Shown here piece after piece: positions 44,660 to 54,142 of a stretch of 64,000 nucleotides of DNA. Where the stretch lies: assembly GCF_031180885.1 (NCBI RefSeq), contig NZ_JAPSLK010000001.1, positions 89,104 through 153,103 of the forward strand, in the 5' to 3' direction. Within the stretch, counting starts at the first letter, position 1. Each line of letters opens with the position of its first letter. Source of the DNA: Saccharothrix sp. (GTDB taxonomy: Bacteria; Actinomycetota; Actinomycetes; Mycobacteriales; Pseudonocardiaceae). The notes beneath the pieces are model-generated. The model was not told the DNA's origin, searched no databases, and saw only the letters and a program-made list of their open reading frames with translations. Position numbers and translations under genes: made by a program.

Positions 44660-44724
44660 CCTGTCGTCTCCCTTGCTGTGTTCGATTGACCCGCCTCCGG
44701 CGGGTCGGGTGCCGTCGCCGGAGG

Positions 44725-44795
44725 GTCGGTCGGCCGGCCCTCGTTTTCGGCGATCGAAGAACGTGATCGCCGAAAACGCGCCCCGGCCGACCGAC
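44725..44795 (-). terminator. Two-tier hairpin between binding protein and permease
   Basis: Outer arms GTCGGTCGGCCGG (44725-44737) and the complement (44783-44795) enclose a perfect 14-bp inner stem CGTTTTCGGCGATC (44742-44755 with 44765-44778) and a 9-nt loop. It sits in the 142-bp gap after the binding-protein gene. Such hairpins usually protect the upstream mRNA or cut read-through, giving more binding protein than permease. Confidence 0.7.
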
Positions 44796-44801
44796 GCGAC
44801 G

Positions 44802-45800
44802 TCACCTGGTGCCGCGCTTGGCGTACTCGGCGACCTTGTCCACGTTGGACTTGTCGACGAAGCCCGGCCCGGTGAGCACCGGCTTGCCGCCGCCGACGGT
44901 GTTGGCGTTGTCCCGGAACAGCTTGAGCATCACGATCGGCAGGTAGCCCTGCTCGTACTGCTGCTGGTCGACCGCGAACAGCACGTCACCGGCCTTGATC
45001 GCGTCCGTCACGTCGGCGTTCAGGTCGAACGTGGCCACCGCCGCCTTGGACGCCGCGCCCTTGGCCGCGTTCACCGAGCTGACCGCGACCTGCGGGTTCA
45101 GCGCCAGCACCGCGTCCACCGACGGGTCGGTCTGCAACGCGCCCTTGATCCGGGACTCCACGTCGGTCGGGTTGTTGATGTCGACCTGGAGGTTGGTGAC
45201 GGTGCCGCCGAAGCCCGCGCGGGCGCCGTCGCACCGCTGGTTGAGGCCCACGTTCCCGGCCTCGTGGATCACGCACAGCAGCTTGGTCTTGCCCGCGGCC
45301 TTGAGCTTGCGGCCGGCTTCCTCGCCCGCGACGCCCTCCTCCTGGCCGACGTGCGCCAGCGCGCCGAACGACGCGCTCTTGTCGCCGCCGGAGTTGATGG
45401 TGATGACCGGGATGCCCGCCTTGACGGCGTTCTCGATCGAGGTCTTGAGGGCGTCCGGGTTGGCCATCGACACCACGATGCCGCCGACCTTCTGGGACAC
45501 CGCGTTGTCGATCAGCGTGGCCTGCCGGCCGGGGTCGCCGTCGGAGTTGTAGTCGACCTGCACGCCCAACTGCTTGCCCGCGTCGGTCGCGCCGTTCTTC
45601 ACGACGTTCCAGAACGCGTCGCCGGCGGTGCCGTGCGAGATCACCGCGACCCGGAGGTCACCGGTCGGCTGAGCGGCGCCGGTGTTCTCCTTGTTCTCGG
45701 ACTGGTTCGACGCGGGACCGCTGCACGCGGCCAGCAGCGCGAGGCTCGCGGCCGCGATGCCCACGCGCAGGGCTTTCCTGACAGAGCGAACGGACGTCAT
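44802..45800 (-). CDS. Sugar (inositol) ABC substrate-binding lipoprotein
   Basis: A 332-residue periplasmic-binding protein, type 1 fold. The signal IAAASLALLAAC puts the lipid on Cys 26. The mature part has LRVAVISHGTAGDAFWNVVKNGATDAGKQLGVQV, DNAVSQKVGGIVVSMANPDALKTSIENAVKAGIPVITINSG, ALNPQVAVSSVNAAKG and FAVDQQQYEQGYLPIVML, all standard for ribose/inositol binding proteins. GGAGAG precedes the ATG. It is 22 bp after iolE and linked to the transporter genes behind it. Confidence 0.92.
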   Translation of the reverse strand: MTSVRSVRKALRVGIAAASLALLAACSGPASNQSENKENTGAAQPTGDLRVAVISHGTAGDAFWNVVKNGATDAGKQLGVQVDYNSDGDPGRQATLIDNAVSQKVGGIVVSMANPDALKTSIENAVKAGIPVITINSGGDKSASFGALAHVGQEEGVAGEEAGRKLKAAGKTKLLCVIHEAGNVGLNQRCDGARAGFGGTVTNLQVDINNPTDVESRIKGALQTDPSVDAVLALNPQVAVSSVNAAKGAASKAAVATFDLNADVTDAIKAGDVLFAVDQQQYEQGYLPIVMLKLFRDNANTVGGGKPVLTGPGFVDKSNVDKVAEYAKRGTR

Positions 45801-45822
45801 CGTCTCTCCTCGCTGGGGTTGG

Positions 45823-46683
45823 TCAACCGGTGAACTGGGTGAGGTGCGCGAGGCTGCGCGCGGTGTCCTGCACGGGTGCGTCGACGGGGTCGTCGGCGGA
45901 GAGCGCGGTGTCCTGCTCCAAGACCAGCCAGCCGGGGTAACCCCGGTCCCGCAGCAGTTCCACCAGCGCCCGGACGTCCACGTCGCCGTCGCCCAGCGGC
46001 ACGTACATGCGCTGCTGGACCGCGGCCATGTAGCCGGTCTCGCCGGAGCGCACGGTCGCCGCGATGTCGGCGCGCACGTCCTTGAGGTGCACGTGCCCGA
46101 TCCGCTCGGGGTGGCGGCGGGCCAGCTCGACCGGGTCCGTGCCGCCGATGAGGAGGTGGCCGGTGTCCAGGCAGAGCGGCAGGTCGGAGTCCGCGAGGAA
46201 CCGCTCGACCTCGGCGGTGCGCTCGACGTGCGTGCCCACGTGGGGGTGCAGGACGGTGCGCAGGCCGTGGCGGGCGGCGGTGTCGCGGACGCGGGCGGCG
46301 GTGGCGACCAGGGTCCGCCACTCGTCGTCGGTCAGGTCGGGGCGCTCGTCGTAGCCGTCGAGCCCGGTGGCGGCGGCGAGCACCAGCACGTCCGCGCCGG
46401 CGGCGGCCAGCAGCCGGGCCACCCGGTCCGCCTCCTTGACCGTGGCCTCGACGTCGGTGTGCAGGGTGACCGCGAGGAACCCTCCCACCAGTTGGAGGCC
46501 GTGTTCGTCGAGGAGTTTCCGCAGCTCATCCGGCTCGGACGGGAGGTAGTCGGGCGGGCCGAGTTCGGTGGCCTCCAGACCGAGGGAGGCCATCTCACCG
46601 AGCACTGTTTTCGGGTCCAGAACATGACCCCAGCCCGGCACTTCGCAGACGCCCCAGGAAATGGGCGCACCGGCGATCTTCAC
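45823..46683 (-). CDS. iolE: Inosose dehydratase (IolE-like)
   Basis: A 286-residue xylose-isomerase-type TIM barrel. The start IAGAPISWGVCEVPGWGHVLDP is characteristic of IolE, which dehydrates 2-keto-myo-inositol. Metal-ligand segments ATELGPPDYLP, LVGGFLAVTLH, VLHPHVGTHVE, LCLDTGHLLIGG, IGHVHLKDVR and GWLVLEQD are in order. GTG 46683 has GGAGGTGA upstream; the start overlaps the inositol dehydrogenase stop by 4 bp. It could also act as an inosose isomerase. Confidence 0.88.
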   Translation of the reverse strand: MKIAGAPISWGVCEVPGWGHVLDPKTVLGEMASLGLEATELGPPDYLPSEPDELRKLLDEHGLQLVGGFLAVTLHTDVEATVKEADRVARLLAAAGADVLVLAAATGLDGYDERPDLTDDEWRTLVATAARVRDTAARHGLRTVLHPHVGTHVERTAEVERFLADSDLPLCLDTGHLLIGGTDPVELARRHPERIGHVHLKDVRADIAATVRSGETGYMAAVQQRMYVPLGDGDVDVRALVELLRDRGYPGWLVLEQDTALSADDPVDAPVQDTARSLAHLTQFTG

Positions 46684-47738
46684 GCGGTCACCTCCGTGTT
46701 GGACTGTCCCGCCTTCGGCGGGACGGCGGGGCCGCCTGGAAGTCGCGGCCCCGCGTCGATGCGGACCGGGGCACCAGACCGCCGCGACTTCTCGCACGCC
46801 TCGGCGAGCTGGAGGCTGATCAGACTCTCCCGCGCCGGCGAGGGGTTCGCCACCCTGCCCGCCACCACGTCGGCGAACACCGCCATCTCGTTGAGGTAGG
46901 CGCGGTGGAAGCGCTCCGGGAAGCCGGGGTAGGGGTCGTGCGCGCGCGGGCCGTCGGGTTCCAGCGAGGTCAGCGGGGTGCGCGGGTCGAGGCCGGCGGC
47001 GAGCGAGTCCTTGCTGCCCAGCACCTCGATGCGGTGGTCGTAGCCCAGCGGGTCGTGCCGGCCGCCGGCCAGCGTGGCGTGCGCGCCGCCCGCGAACTTC
47101 AGCAGGACGACGGCGTTGTCCACGTCGTCGGCCTCGGCGAACGCCCGGTCGACCAGCACCGACCCGGACGCGTACACCTCCACCACGGGCTGCCCGACCA
47201 ACCACGGCACGGCGTCCAGGTCGTGGATGAGCAGGTCGCGGAAGATGCCGCCGGAGTGCGGCAGGTAGGAGAAGTCGGGCGGGTTGGCGTCGTTGCCGAT
47301 CGCCCGCACCAGGTAGATGTCGCCGACCTCGCCGGCCCGCACGCGGCGGTGCAGTTCGGCCACGGCCGGGTCGAAGCGGCGCTGGAAGCCGACCAGGACC
47401 TCGACACCGGACTTCTCCACCTCCTCGACCAGCGCTTTCATCTCGTCCAGGTCGCTGGCGATGGGCTTCTCGCACAGCGTCGGCACACCCGCCGCGACCG
47501 CCTCGCGCAGCAGCGCCGGGTGGGTGGTGGTGGGCGTGGCCAGCAGCACGCCGTCACAGGCAGTGAGCAGCTCGGCCAGGTCGTCGACGCTCTTGGTGCC
47601 CGGCAGCCCGGCCGACGCCTGTGCGGCGCGGCCGGGGACCGGGTCGAACAGCAGGACCTCGTCGACCTGGTCGAGGGCGGCCAGGTTGGTCGCGTGCATG
47701 GTGCCGATCCGGCCGACTCCGGCAACTCCGATCCGCAT
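46680..47738 (-). CDS. iolG: Inositol 2-dehydrogenase
   Basis: A 352-residue GFO/IDH/MocA oxidoreductase that oxidises myo-inositol with NAD. The Rossmann head has RIGVAGVGRIGTMHATNLA, the catalytic lysine is in LCEKPIASDLDEM, and the substrate loop is HSGGIFRDLLIHDLDAVPWL with the catalytic His/Asp. VGFQRRFDPA is also typical. It is the first gene of the leftward operon, divergent from the LacI regulator across a 126-bp control region. Confidence 0.92.
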   Translation of the reverse strand: MRIGVAGVGRIGTMHATNLAALDQVDEVLLFDPVPGRAAQASAGLPGTKSVDDLAELLTACDGVLLATPTTTHPALLREAVAAGVPTLCEKPIASDLDEMKALVEEVEKSGVEVLVGFQRRFDPAVAELHRRVRAGEVGDIYLVRAIGNDANPPDFSYLPHSGGIFRDLLIHDLDAVPWLVGQPVVEVYASGSVLVDRAFAEADDVDNAVVLLKFAGGAHATLAGGRHDPLGYDHRIEVLGSKDSLAAGLDPRTPLTSLEPDGPRAHDPYPGFPERFHRAYLNEMAVFADVVAGRVANPSPARESLISLQLAEACEKSRRSGAPVRIDAGPRLPGGPAVPPKAGQSNTEVTA

Positions 47739-47776
47739 CCGGAGAGTCTCCGTCCTGGTAGGAGGGGGTTCGCGTT

Positions 47777-47806
47777 AGAGCGCTCTATTGGTTGGAGCGC
47801 TCTAAT
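47777..47806. promoter_or_regulatory. Twin LacI-type operators of the inositol cluster
   Basis: TAGAGCGCTCTA (47777-47788) is a perfect 12-bp palindrome. A second site, GGAGCGCTCTAA (47795-47806), shares the AGCGCTCTA core with centres 17 bp apart. Both lie between iolG (leftward) and the LacI-family gene (rightward) and are the likely binding sites of that repressor, so both operons would be induced together. Confidence 0.75.
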
Positions 47807-47864
47807 GCTGTAGCCTCCATCACGCCTGAGTCAAGAGTGGAGTTTTCGGACGGGGGAGGTGCGG

Positions 47865-48866
47865 GTGGTCAGGCCCACGATGGAGGACGTCGCCGCGCGG
47901 GCGGGGGTGTCCCGCGCCCTGGTGTCACTGGTGATGCGGGGGTCACCGAAAGTGAGCGACCAGCGGCGCAACGCGGTCCTCAAGGCCGCCGAGGAACTGG
48001 GGTACTCGCCGCACGCGATGGCCCGCTCGCTGGCCAGCCGCACGTCCCACGTGCTCGGCGTCATGGTGTCCGACCTGCACAACGCGTTCTTCGCCGAGGT
48101 CGTGGACGGGCTGGACGCGGTGGCCGCCGAGCAGGGCTTCGACCTCATCATCAACACCGGCGGTCGCAGCCCCGCCCGGGAGCGCCGCGCGGTGCAGAGC
48201 CTGCTGTCCTTCCGGCCGGCCGGGCTCGCGCTGCTGTCCCCGGTGGTGCCGTCGGCGGCGATCAAGTCGGCGGCCGACCAGACCTCCGTCGTCCTGGTGG
48301 CCCGGTCGTCCCGGCTGTCCACTGTGGACACGGTGAACGACGACGGCGAGCGCGGCATAGGGTTGGCCGTCGACCACCTGGTGTCGTTGGGGCACACCAG
48401 GATCGCGCACCTCGACGGCGGCGAGGGCACGCAGTCCGCGCCGCGCCGCCGGGGCTACCTGGCCGCGATGGAAGCGCACGGCCTGACACCCCGGGTGGTC
48501 GCCAGCGAGTACACCGACGCGGCCGGGGCGAAAGCCGTGCAGGCACTGCTGAACGACGGTGAAATGCCCACGGCCCTGGTGTGCTGCAACGACTTCAACG
48601 CGATCGGTGCGATCTCGGCGTTGGAGGAAGCCGGGTACCGCGTGCCGCACGACGTGTCCGTGGTGGGCTACGACAACACCTCGCTGGCGGCCCTGCGGCA
48701 CGTCTCCCTGACCACGATCGACCAGCCCCGCAACGAATTCGGCCGGCTGGCCGCCGAGGCGCTGCTGCAACGGGTGCGCGGCGAGCGCACGGAGCCCGTC
48801 CGGCACCTGCTGCACCCGTCCCTCGTCGTCCGCAACACCACCGCCACACCTGGAGGACCGCGTTGA
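47865..48866 (+). CDS. LacI-family repressor of the inositol cluster
   Basis: A 333-residue repressor. The helix-turn-helix is TMEDVAARAGVSRALVSLVMRGSPKVSDQRRNAVLKAAEELGYSPHAMARSLASRTSHVLGV, with the hinge helix. The ligand domain has VSDLHNAFFAEVVDGLDAVA, NDDGERGIGLAVDHLVSLGHTRIAHLDG and VPHDVSVVGYDNTSLA. The second GTG (47865) is preferred because GGGGGAGG stands 5 bp before it. Its stop overlaps the TTG start of iolA. The ligand is presumed to be inositol or an early intermediate. Confidence 0.9.
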   Translation: MVRPTMEDVAARAGVSRALVSLVMRGSPKVSDQRRNAVLKAAEELGYSPHAMARSLASRTSHVLGVMVSDLHNAFFAEVVDGLDAVAAEQGFDLIINTGGRSPARERRAVQSLLSFRPAGLALLSPVVPSAAIKSAADQTSVVLVARSSRLSTVDTVNDDGERGIGLAVDHLVSLGHTRIAHLDGGEGTQSAPRRRGYLAAMEAHGLTPRVVASEYTDAAGAKAVQALLNDGEMPTALVCCNDFNAIGAISALEEAGYRVPHDVSVVGYDNTSLAALRHVSLTTIDQPRNEFGRLAAEALLQRVRGERTEPVRHLLHPSLVVRNTTATPGGPR

Positions 48867-50350
48867 GCACCATCCCGCACTGGATCGACGGCAACCGCAC
48901 GACCGGGGTCTCCACCCGCACTTCCGAGGTGTTCGACCCGGCGACCGGCGAGGTCGCGCGGCAGGTCGTGCTGGCCGAGCAGGCCGACGTGGACGCGGCG
49001 GTCGAGTCCGCGTCGAAGGCGTCCGTGGCGTGGGGCGAGTCGTCGCTGGCCACGCGCAGCCGGGTGCTGTTCAAGTTCCGCCAGTTGGTGGACGAGCACC
49101 GCGAGGAACTGGCCGCGCTGATCACCGCCGAGCACGGCAAGGTGCTCTCGGACGCGGCGGGCGAGGTGCAGCGCGGGCTGGAGGTCGTCGAGTTCGCCTG
49201 CGGCATCCCGCACCTGCTCAAGGGCGAGCACGCGGAGCAGGTGTCGCGCGGGGTGGACGCGTACTCGCTGCGCCAGCCGCTGGGGGTGGTCGCGGGCATC
49301 ACGCCGTTCAACTTCCCGGTCATGGTGCCGATGTGGATGTTCCCGGTGGCGATCGCGGCGGGCAACGCGTTCGTGCTGAAGCCCTCCGAGCGCGACCCGT
49401 CCGCGTCGGTGCGGCTGGCGGAGCTGTTCCAGGAGGCGGGTTTGCCGGACGGGGTGTTGACCGTGCTGCAAGGGGACGCGGTGGCGGTGAACGCGCTGCT
49501 GGACCACCCCGACGTGGCGGCGGTGTCGTTCGTCGGGTCGACGCCGATCGCGAAGCACGTGTACGCGCGCGGCACGGCGGCGGGCAAGCGGGTGCAGGCG
49601 TTGGGGGGCGCGAAGAACCACATGGTCGTGCTGCCGGACGCGGACCTGGACGTGGCGGCGGACGCGGCCGTGTCCGCCGGGTACGGCAGCGCGGGCGAGC
49701 GGTGCATGGCGATCTCGGTGGTGGTCGCGGTCGGGGACGTCGGCGACGCCCTGGTGGAGAAGATCGCCGCGCGGACGCGGGAGCTGGTGACGCTGCCCGG
49801 GACCGATCCCCGTGCGCAGATGGGGCCGTTGGTGACCGGTGTGCACCGGGATCGCGTTCGGTCCTATGTGGATGCCGGCGTCGCGGAGGGTGCGTCGCTG
49901 GTGGTGGACGGCCGGGGGTACGCGCCTTCCGGGCACGAGGGCGGGTTCTGGCTCGCGCCGACGCTGTTCGACCACGTCACGCCGGAGATGTCGGTGTACC
50001 GGGACGAGATCTTCGGGCCGGTGCTGGGCGTGGTGCGGGTGCCGACGTTCGAGGACGCGGTGGAACTGGTCAACGCCAACCCGTACGGCAACGGCACCGC
50101 CATCTACACCGGTGACGGGCTGGCGGCGCGCGAGTACCAGCGGCGAGTGCACGTGGGCATGGTCGGGATCAACGTGCCGATCCCGGTGCCCATGGCGTAC
50201 TTCTCGTTCGGCGGGTGGAAGGACTCGCTGTTCGGCGACACCCACGTGCACGGCGCGGAGGGCGTCCGGTTCTACACCCGCGCCAAGGCCATCACCGCCC
50301 GCTGGCCGCGCCAGCACGGCGTCGACCTGGGCTTCCCCACCCACGGCTGA
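48863..50350 (+). CDS. iolA: Methylmalonate/malonate-semialdehyde dehydrogenase (acylating)
   Basis: A 495-residue aldehyde dehydrogenase that turns malonate semialdehyde into acetyl-CoA, CO2 and NADH, the last step of inositol breakdown. It starts at TTG 48863, with GGAGG 6 bp upstream and a 4-bp overlap with the repressor stop. Key parts: GVVAGITPFNFPVMVPMWMFPVAIAAGNAFVLKPSERDPS, SFVGSTPIAKHVY, ALGGAKNHMVVLPDAD, GSAGERCMAIS with Cys 281, and VHVGMVGINVPIPVPMAYFSFGGWKDS. The acylating branch is shown by the Pro-rich VGINVPIPVP. Confidence 0.94.
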   Translation: MSTIPHWIDGNRTTGVSTRTSEVFDPATGEVARQVVLAEQADVDAAVESASKASVAWGESSLATRSRVLFKFRQLVDEHREELAALITAEHGKVLSDAAGEVQRGLEVVEFACGIPHLLKGEHAEQVSRGVDAYSLRQPLGVVAGITPFNFPVMVPMWMFPVAIAAGNAFVLKPSERDPSASVRLAELFQEAGLPDGVLTVLQGDAVAVNALLDHPDVAAVSFVGSTPIAKHVYARGTAAGKRVQALGGAKNHMVVLPDADLDVAADAAVSAGYGSAGERCMAISVVVAVGDVGDALVEKIAARTRELVTLPGTDPRAQMGPLVTGVHRDRVRSYVDAGVAEGASLVVDGRGYAPSGHEGGFWLAPTLFDHVTPEMSVYRDEIFGPVLGVVRVPTFEDAVELVNANPYGNGTAIYTGDGLAAREYQRRVHVGMVGINVPIPVPMAYFSFGGWKDSLFGDTHVHGAEGVRFYTRAKAITARWPRQHGVDLGFPTHG

Positions 50351-50356
50351 CCGGGT

Positions 50357-50995
50357 TCAGCGGTCGGGCGGGCGGATGGTCGCGATGCCGAAGTGCTTGT
50401 CGGCCAACGCTCCCGTGTCGTCCACGCACCGCACGTCCACCCAGACCTCGCCCAGCGGGGCCGGGAACGCCTGCCGGCCCTGCGTGTGGCAGTAGCCGGA
50501 CTCGGTCGCACCGGAGAACGCCGTGCCGCCCCACGTTCCGACGCCCTCGACCACTACGCGGTACTGGCCGACGCCCAGGCGGTGCAGGGTGAACGCGCCG
50601 CCGGTGGTGTTGTGCGAACGGGCCGGGTCGATGCGCAGATCCGGTGCGGTGCCCGTGGTCTGGGCGTACGCGCCCACCTCGCCCGCCGGCACGACGCGTT
50701 CGACGTGGGTCGCGGCCCACCGGGTGTCGCGGTCGCAGTGCACGCGCAACGCCCTGTTGTGCACGCCCGACGACTGGCAGCGCGCGGGTTCCGGGTCGTA
50801 CGGCGTGACCTGGGTGCAGCCGGTGCCGTCGGTCGTGGTCGTCGTCGTCGTTGTGGTTGTCGTGGTCGGGGCGATGGCGGGCGGTTCGGGTTCGGCCGGG
50901 GCCGGCGCGGCGGAGGTTCGGGCCGGCGGCGGTCGGGCGCACCCGTCCCCGGAGACGCGGCGGTGGCGGGTGCCCGGGCACCCGCCACCTCGCAG
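50357..50995 (-). pseudogene. Headless secreted Thr-linker protein
   Basis: The frame encodes a Pro/Ala run (PPPARTSAAPAPAEPEPP), about twelve Thr in a row, then a ~150-residue Cys-bearing domain (GCTQVTPYDPEPARCQSSG, VERVVPAGEVGAYAQTTGT, FTLHRLGVGQYRVVVEGVGTWGG, YCHTQGRQAFPAPLGEVWVDVRC). That layout is of an exported protein, but no signal peptide or likely start precedes it. The frame opens only inside the end of tctA, behind a 28-bp palindrome. I take it as a 5'-truncated remnant; an unnoticed start or sequencing slip is the alternative. Function is unknown. Confidence 0.4.
50962..50989 (-). terminator. 28-bp perfect palindrome after tctA
   Basis: Arms GGTGGCGGGTGCCC and GGGCACCCGCCACC form an unbroken palindrome 10 bp after the tctA stop. 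As RNA it folds to a very stable hairpin and probably ends the tct transcript. Confidence 0.75.
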
Positions 50996-50999
50996 CTCG

Positions 51000-52529
51000 C
51001 TAAGCGTCCACCTTCTCCCGCTCCACCTGCGGCGACGGCTCGACCGGCGGCGGCTTACGCACCAAGCGGCGCACCAGTGGCCACGCCAACAGCACAGCCA
51101 CCACCGCGTACACCGCGATCGAGAACGGAGTGTTGAACAATCCGACCAGTGAACCATCCGACAACTGCAACGCCCGCCGCATCTGCTGCTCGGCCGCCGG
51201 CCCCAGGATGGTCCCGATGATCGCCGGCAGCACGGGCAGGCCGTAGCGGCGCATCGCGAAGCCCAAGAGGCCGATCACGAACATCACCAGCAGGTCGAAC
51301 ACGTCCGCGTTCACCGCGTACGCCCCGACGCTCGCGAAGAACAGGATCCCCGCGTACAGGTACGGCCGCGGGATCCGCAGCAGCTTCGCCCACACCGGCG
51401 CCAGCGGCAGGTTCAGCACCAGCAGCAGCACCAGGCCGATGAACAGCGACGCGATCAAGCCCCACACCAGCGCCGACTCCCGCTGGAACAGCAGCGGACC
51501 GGGCTGGATGCCGTACTGCTGGAACGCCGCCAGCATGACCGCCGCGACCGCCGTCGTCGGCAGGCCCAGCGTCAGCATCGACACCAGCGTCCCCGCGGCC
51601 GACGCGGACGCCGTCGACTCCGGCCCGGCCACGCCCTCGATCGCGCCCTTGCCGAACTCGCCCCGGTGCTTGGACAGCCGCTTCTCGGTCACGTACGACA
51701 GGAACGTCGGGATCTCCGCGCCACCCGCCGGCACCGCCCCGAACGGGAACCCGATGAACGGCCCGCGCAGCCACGGCTTCCACGCCCGCTTCACGTCCGC
51801 GCGCCCCAGCCACGGCCGACCCACCGGGATCGCCTCGCTCGTCTTGCGCCGCAGGTGGGCGGCCACCCACAGCGACTCGCCGACCGCGAACAGCGCCACC
51901 GCGACCACCACGACGTCGATCCCGTCGGCGAGGTGCAGCGAACCGAACGTGAGCCGCTGCTGGCCGGTCATCTCGTCCAGCCCGACCAACCCGATCGTGA
52001 GACCGATGAGCAGCGACGCGAACCCGCGCACACGGGACGCGCCCAGCACGGACGTGACCGCGATGAACGCCAGCACCATGATCGCGAAGAAGTCCGGCGC
52101 ACCGATGTCCACCGCGTACTTCGCCACCGTCGGAGCCAGCAGGACCAGCAGGGTCGTGCCGATGACGCCGCCCACGAAGTGCCCGACGGCCGCGGCCGCA
52201 AGCGCTTGCGCGCCCCGGCCCTTCCGGGCCATCGGGTTGCCGTCGATCGCCGCGACCACCGCCGCGCTCTCACCCGGCGTGTTGAGCAGGATCGACGTGG
52301 TCGACCCGCCGAACATGCCGCCGTAGTAGATGCCGGCGAACATGATGAACGCGCCCGTCGGCTCCAGCCCGTAGGTGACCGGCAGCAGCAGGGCCACCGC
52401 CATCGCCGGGCCGATCCCGGGCAGCACGCCGATCGCCGTGCCGAGCAGGACGCCCAGGGCGGCCAGCGCCAGGTGGGTCGGGGTCAGCGCGGTGGCGAAC
52501 CCCTCCATCAGGTTGGCGAACACGTCCAT
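51000..52529 (-). CDS. tctA: Tripartite tricarboxylate transporter large membrane subunit
   Basis: A 509-residue membrane protein with about 12 helices. The TctA signature [73 protein letters not shown] covers the first ion and substrate loop. A second inverted copy has [45 protein letters not shown]. It carries citrate or a related carboxylate by a cation gradient, with TctB and the TctC binding protein. The ATG at 52529 shares a base with the tctB stop. Confidence 0.93.
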   Translation of the reverse strand: MDVFANLMEGFATALTPTHLALAALGVLLGTAIGVLPGIGPAMAVALLLPVTYGLEPTGAFIMFAGIYYGGMFGGSTTSILLNTPGESAAVVAAIDGNPMARKGRGAQALAAAAVGHFVGGVIGTTLLVLLAPTVAKYAVDIGAPDFFAIMVLAFIAVTSVLGASRVRGFASLLIGLTIGLVGLDEMTGQQRLTFGSLHLADGIDVVVVAVALFAVGESLWVAAHLRRKTSEAIPVGRPWLGRADVKRAWKPWLRGPFIGFPFGAVPAGGAEIPTFLSYVTEKRLSKHRGEFGKGAIEGVAGPESTASASAAGTLVSMLTLGLPTTAVAAVMLAAFQQYGIQPGPLLFQRESALVWGLIASLFIGLVLLLVLNLPLAPVWAKLLRIPRPYLYAGILFFASVGAYAVNADVFDLLVMFVIGLLGFAMRRYGLPVLPAIIGTILGPAAEQQMRRALQLSDGSLVGLFNTPFSIAVYAVVAVLLAWPLVRRLVRKPPPVEPSPQVEREKVDA

Positions 52530-53044
52530 CAGAGCACCCCCACCAGCGGACCGCCCGGCAGGGGCACGCCGAGCACGTTGTCGAACAGCACGAACGTCAC
52601 CACCGAGAGCCCGGCGGCGATGAGCGGGTCGCGCACGAAGTGCCGGCTGCCCAGCGCGTAGGCCGCGCCCCAGAACAGGATCGCGCCGGAGATCGGGAAC
52701 CCGACGACACCGATGAGCGCCGCGTTGGCCAGGAACGCCCCGCACAGCAGCAGCACGGTGCGCCAGTCGGCGGGCGCGGAGAGGTCGACGTCCTCACCGC
52801 CCTCGGCCTCGCCCCGACCGCCGCGCAGGACGTCCCGCGCGAGCAGGACCGCGACCACGATCAACGCGACCCCGACCACGACCGGCACCGCCTTCGGGCC
52901 GACCGGGCCGCGTTGCGCGAAGTCGGTCGGGATGCGGATCGCGTCCACCAGGACCAGCCCGCCCAGCGCCACCAGCACGGCGCAGATGCCCAGCTCCGAG
53001 TGTTCCCGCCACCACGACCGGCGGGGCTCCGCTTGTGTCGTCAT
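52529..53044 (-). CDS. tctB: Tripartite tricarboxylate transporter small subunit
   Basis: A 171-residue four-helix membrane protein: [84 protein letters not shown] and [25 protein letters not shown]. The last block is the TctB hallmark. It overlaps tctC by 4 bp and touches tctA. Confidence 0.9.
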   Translation of the reverse strand: MTTQAEPRRSWWREHSELGICAVLVALGGLVLVDAIRIPTDFAQRGPVGPKAVPVVVGVALIVVAVLLARDVLRGGRGEAEGGEDVDLSAPADWRTVLLLCGAFLANAALIGVVGFPISGAILFWGAAYALGSRHFVRDPLIAAGLSVVTFVLFDNVLGVPLPGGPLVGVL

Positions 53045-54030
53045 GCCAGCCCCAAGTCCTTCAGCACCGTCGCCACTCGCTCGTTCTCCTCTTGCAGGAA
53101 GGAACCGAACTCCGCACCGGGCGTGAAGGCGTCGGTCCACCCGTTGCGCGCCAACGCCTCCCGCCACTGCGGGGTCCCGTGCAGGTCCGTGAACAGGTCC
53201 ACCAGCCGGGCGCGGTCGGCGTCCGACACCCCCGGCGGGGCGACCACGCCGCGCCAGTTGTTGAACTCGACGTCCACGCCCGCCTCGCGCAGCGTGGGTG
53301 CGTCCACCCCGGACACCCGCTTGCCGCTGGTCACCGCCAGCACCCGGATCTGCCCGGCCTCGATCTGGTCGCGGTACTCGCCCACCCCGGACACGCCGAA
53401 CGCGACCTTCCCGCCCAGCACGGACGCCAGCAGCTCGCCGCCGCCGTCGAACGGGATGTAGTTGACCTGCTTGGGCGGGAGCCCCACGGCCTTGGCGATC
53501 AGCATCGGCGCGAGGTGGTCCGGGCCGCCCGGCGAGGACCCGCCGCCCACCTGCACCGCGCCCGGGTTCGCCTTCCACGCCGTGATCAGCTCGTCCAGCG
53601 TCCGGTACGGCGAGTCCTTGCCGACCACGACGATGTCCGGCTCCTCGATGAGCTTCGCGATCGGCGTGGTGTCCAGCAGCGACGACGGCGACTTGTTCGT
53701 GTAGACGCTGCCCACCACGCCCAGGCCCATCGACATGACGAGCTTGCCGTTGCCCCGCTCGTTGACCGTCCGCCCGAGGCCGACCGTGCCGCCCGCGCCG
53801 GGCAGGTTGAACACCTCGGCGTTGCGGATCAGCTCGGCGTCCTCCATGGCCTTCGCGGCGGTGCGCGCGGTGACGTCGTACCCGCCGCCGGGCGAGTTCG
53901 GCACCAGCACGCGCAGCCCGCGCAGGGTGGCGCCGCCGCCGTCCGCGCCGGAGGTCAGCAGCGGCGGCACCAGCACGACGGCCGCCAGGGCGGCGGCCAC
54001 CGCCAGCCAGCTCTTCACCCGTCCGGACAC
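53041..54030 (-). CDS. tctC: Tripartite tricarboxylate transporter binding protein
   Basis: A 329-residue extracytoplasmic receptor (Bug/TctC family). It starts at GTG 54030 with a signal or anchor (WLAVAAALAAVVLVPPLL) and no lipobox, so it may stay tethered by this helix. The ligand fold has LRVLVPNSPGGGYDVTARTAAKAM, NLPGAGGTVGLGRTV, VGGGSSPGGPDHLAPMLIAKAVG, YIPFDGGGELLASVLGGKVAFGVSG and LRVLAVTSGKRV. It leads the tct operon and is divergent from the sensor kinase. Confidence 0.9.
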   Translation of the reverse strand: MSGRVKSWLAVAAALAAVVLVPPLLTSGADGGGATLRGLRVLVPNSPGGGYDVTARTAAKAMEDAELIRNAEVFNLPGAGGTVGLGRTVNERGNGKLVMSMGLGVVGSVYTNKSPSSLLDTTPIAKLIEEPDIVVVGKDSPYRTLDELITAWKANPGAVQVGGGSSPGGPDHLAPMLIAKAVGLPPKQVNYIPFDGGGELLASVLGGKVAFGVSGVGEYRDQIEAGQIRVLAVTSGKRVSGVDAPTLREAGVDVEFNNWRGVVAPPGVSDADRARLVDLFTDLHGTPQWREALARNGWTDAFTPGAEFGSFLQEENERVATVLKDLGLA

Positions 54031-54142
54031 TGTGATCCCCGCCTCTCTTCCGCGTGGTTGGACATGTTGCACTCGTGTAAACAAGGAAGTCCCGCTTGCG
54101 CGCCTAGAGGTTTTTTTGGTCGTTGTGGTCACGGAGGTGCCC

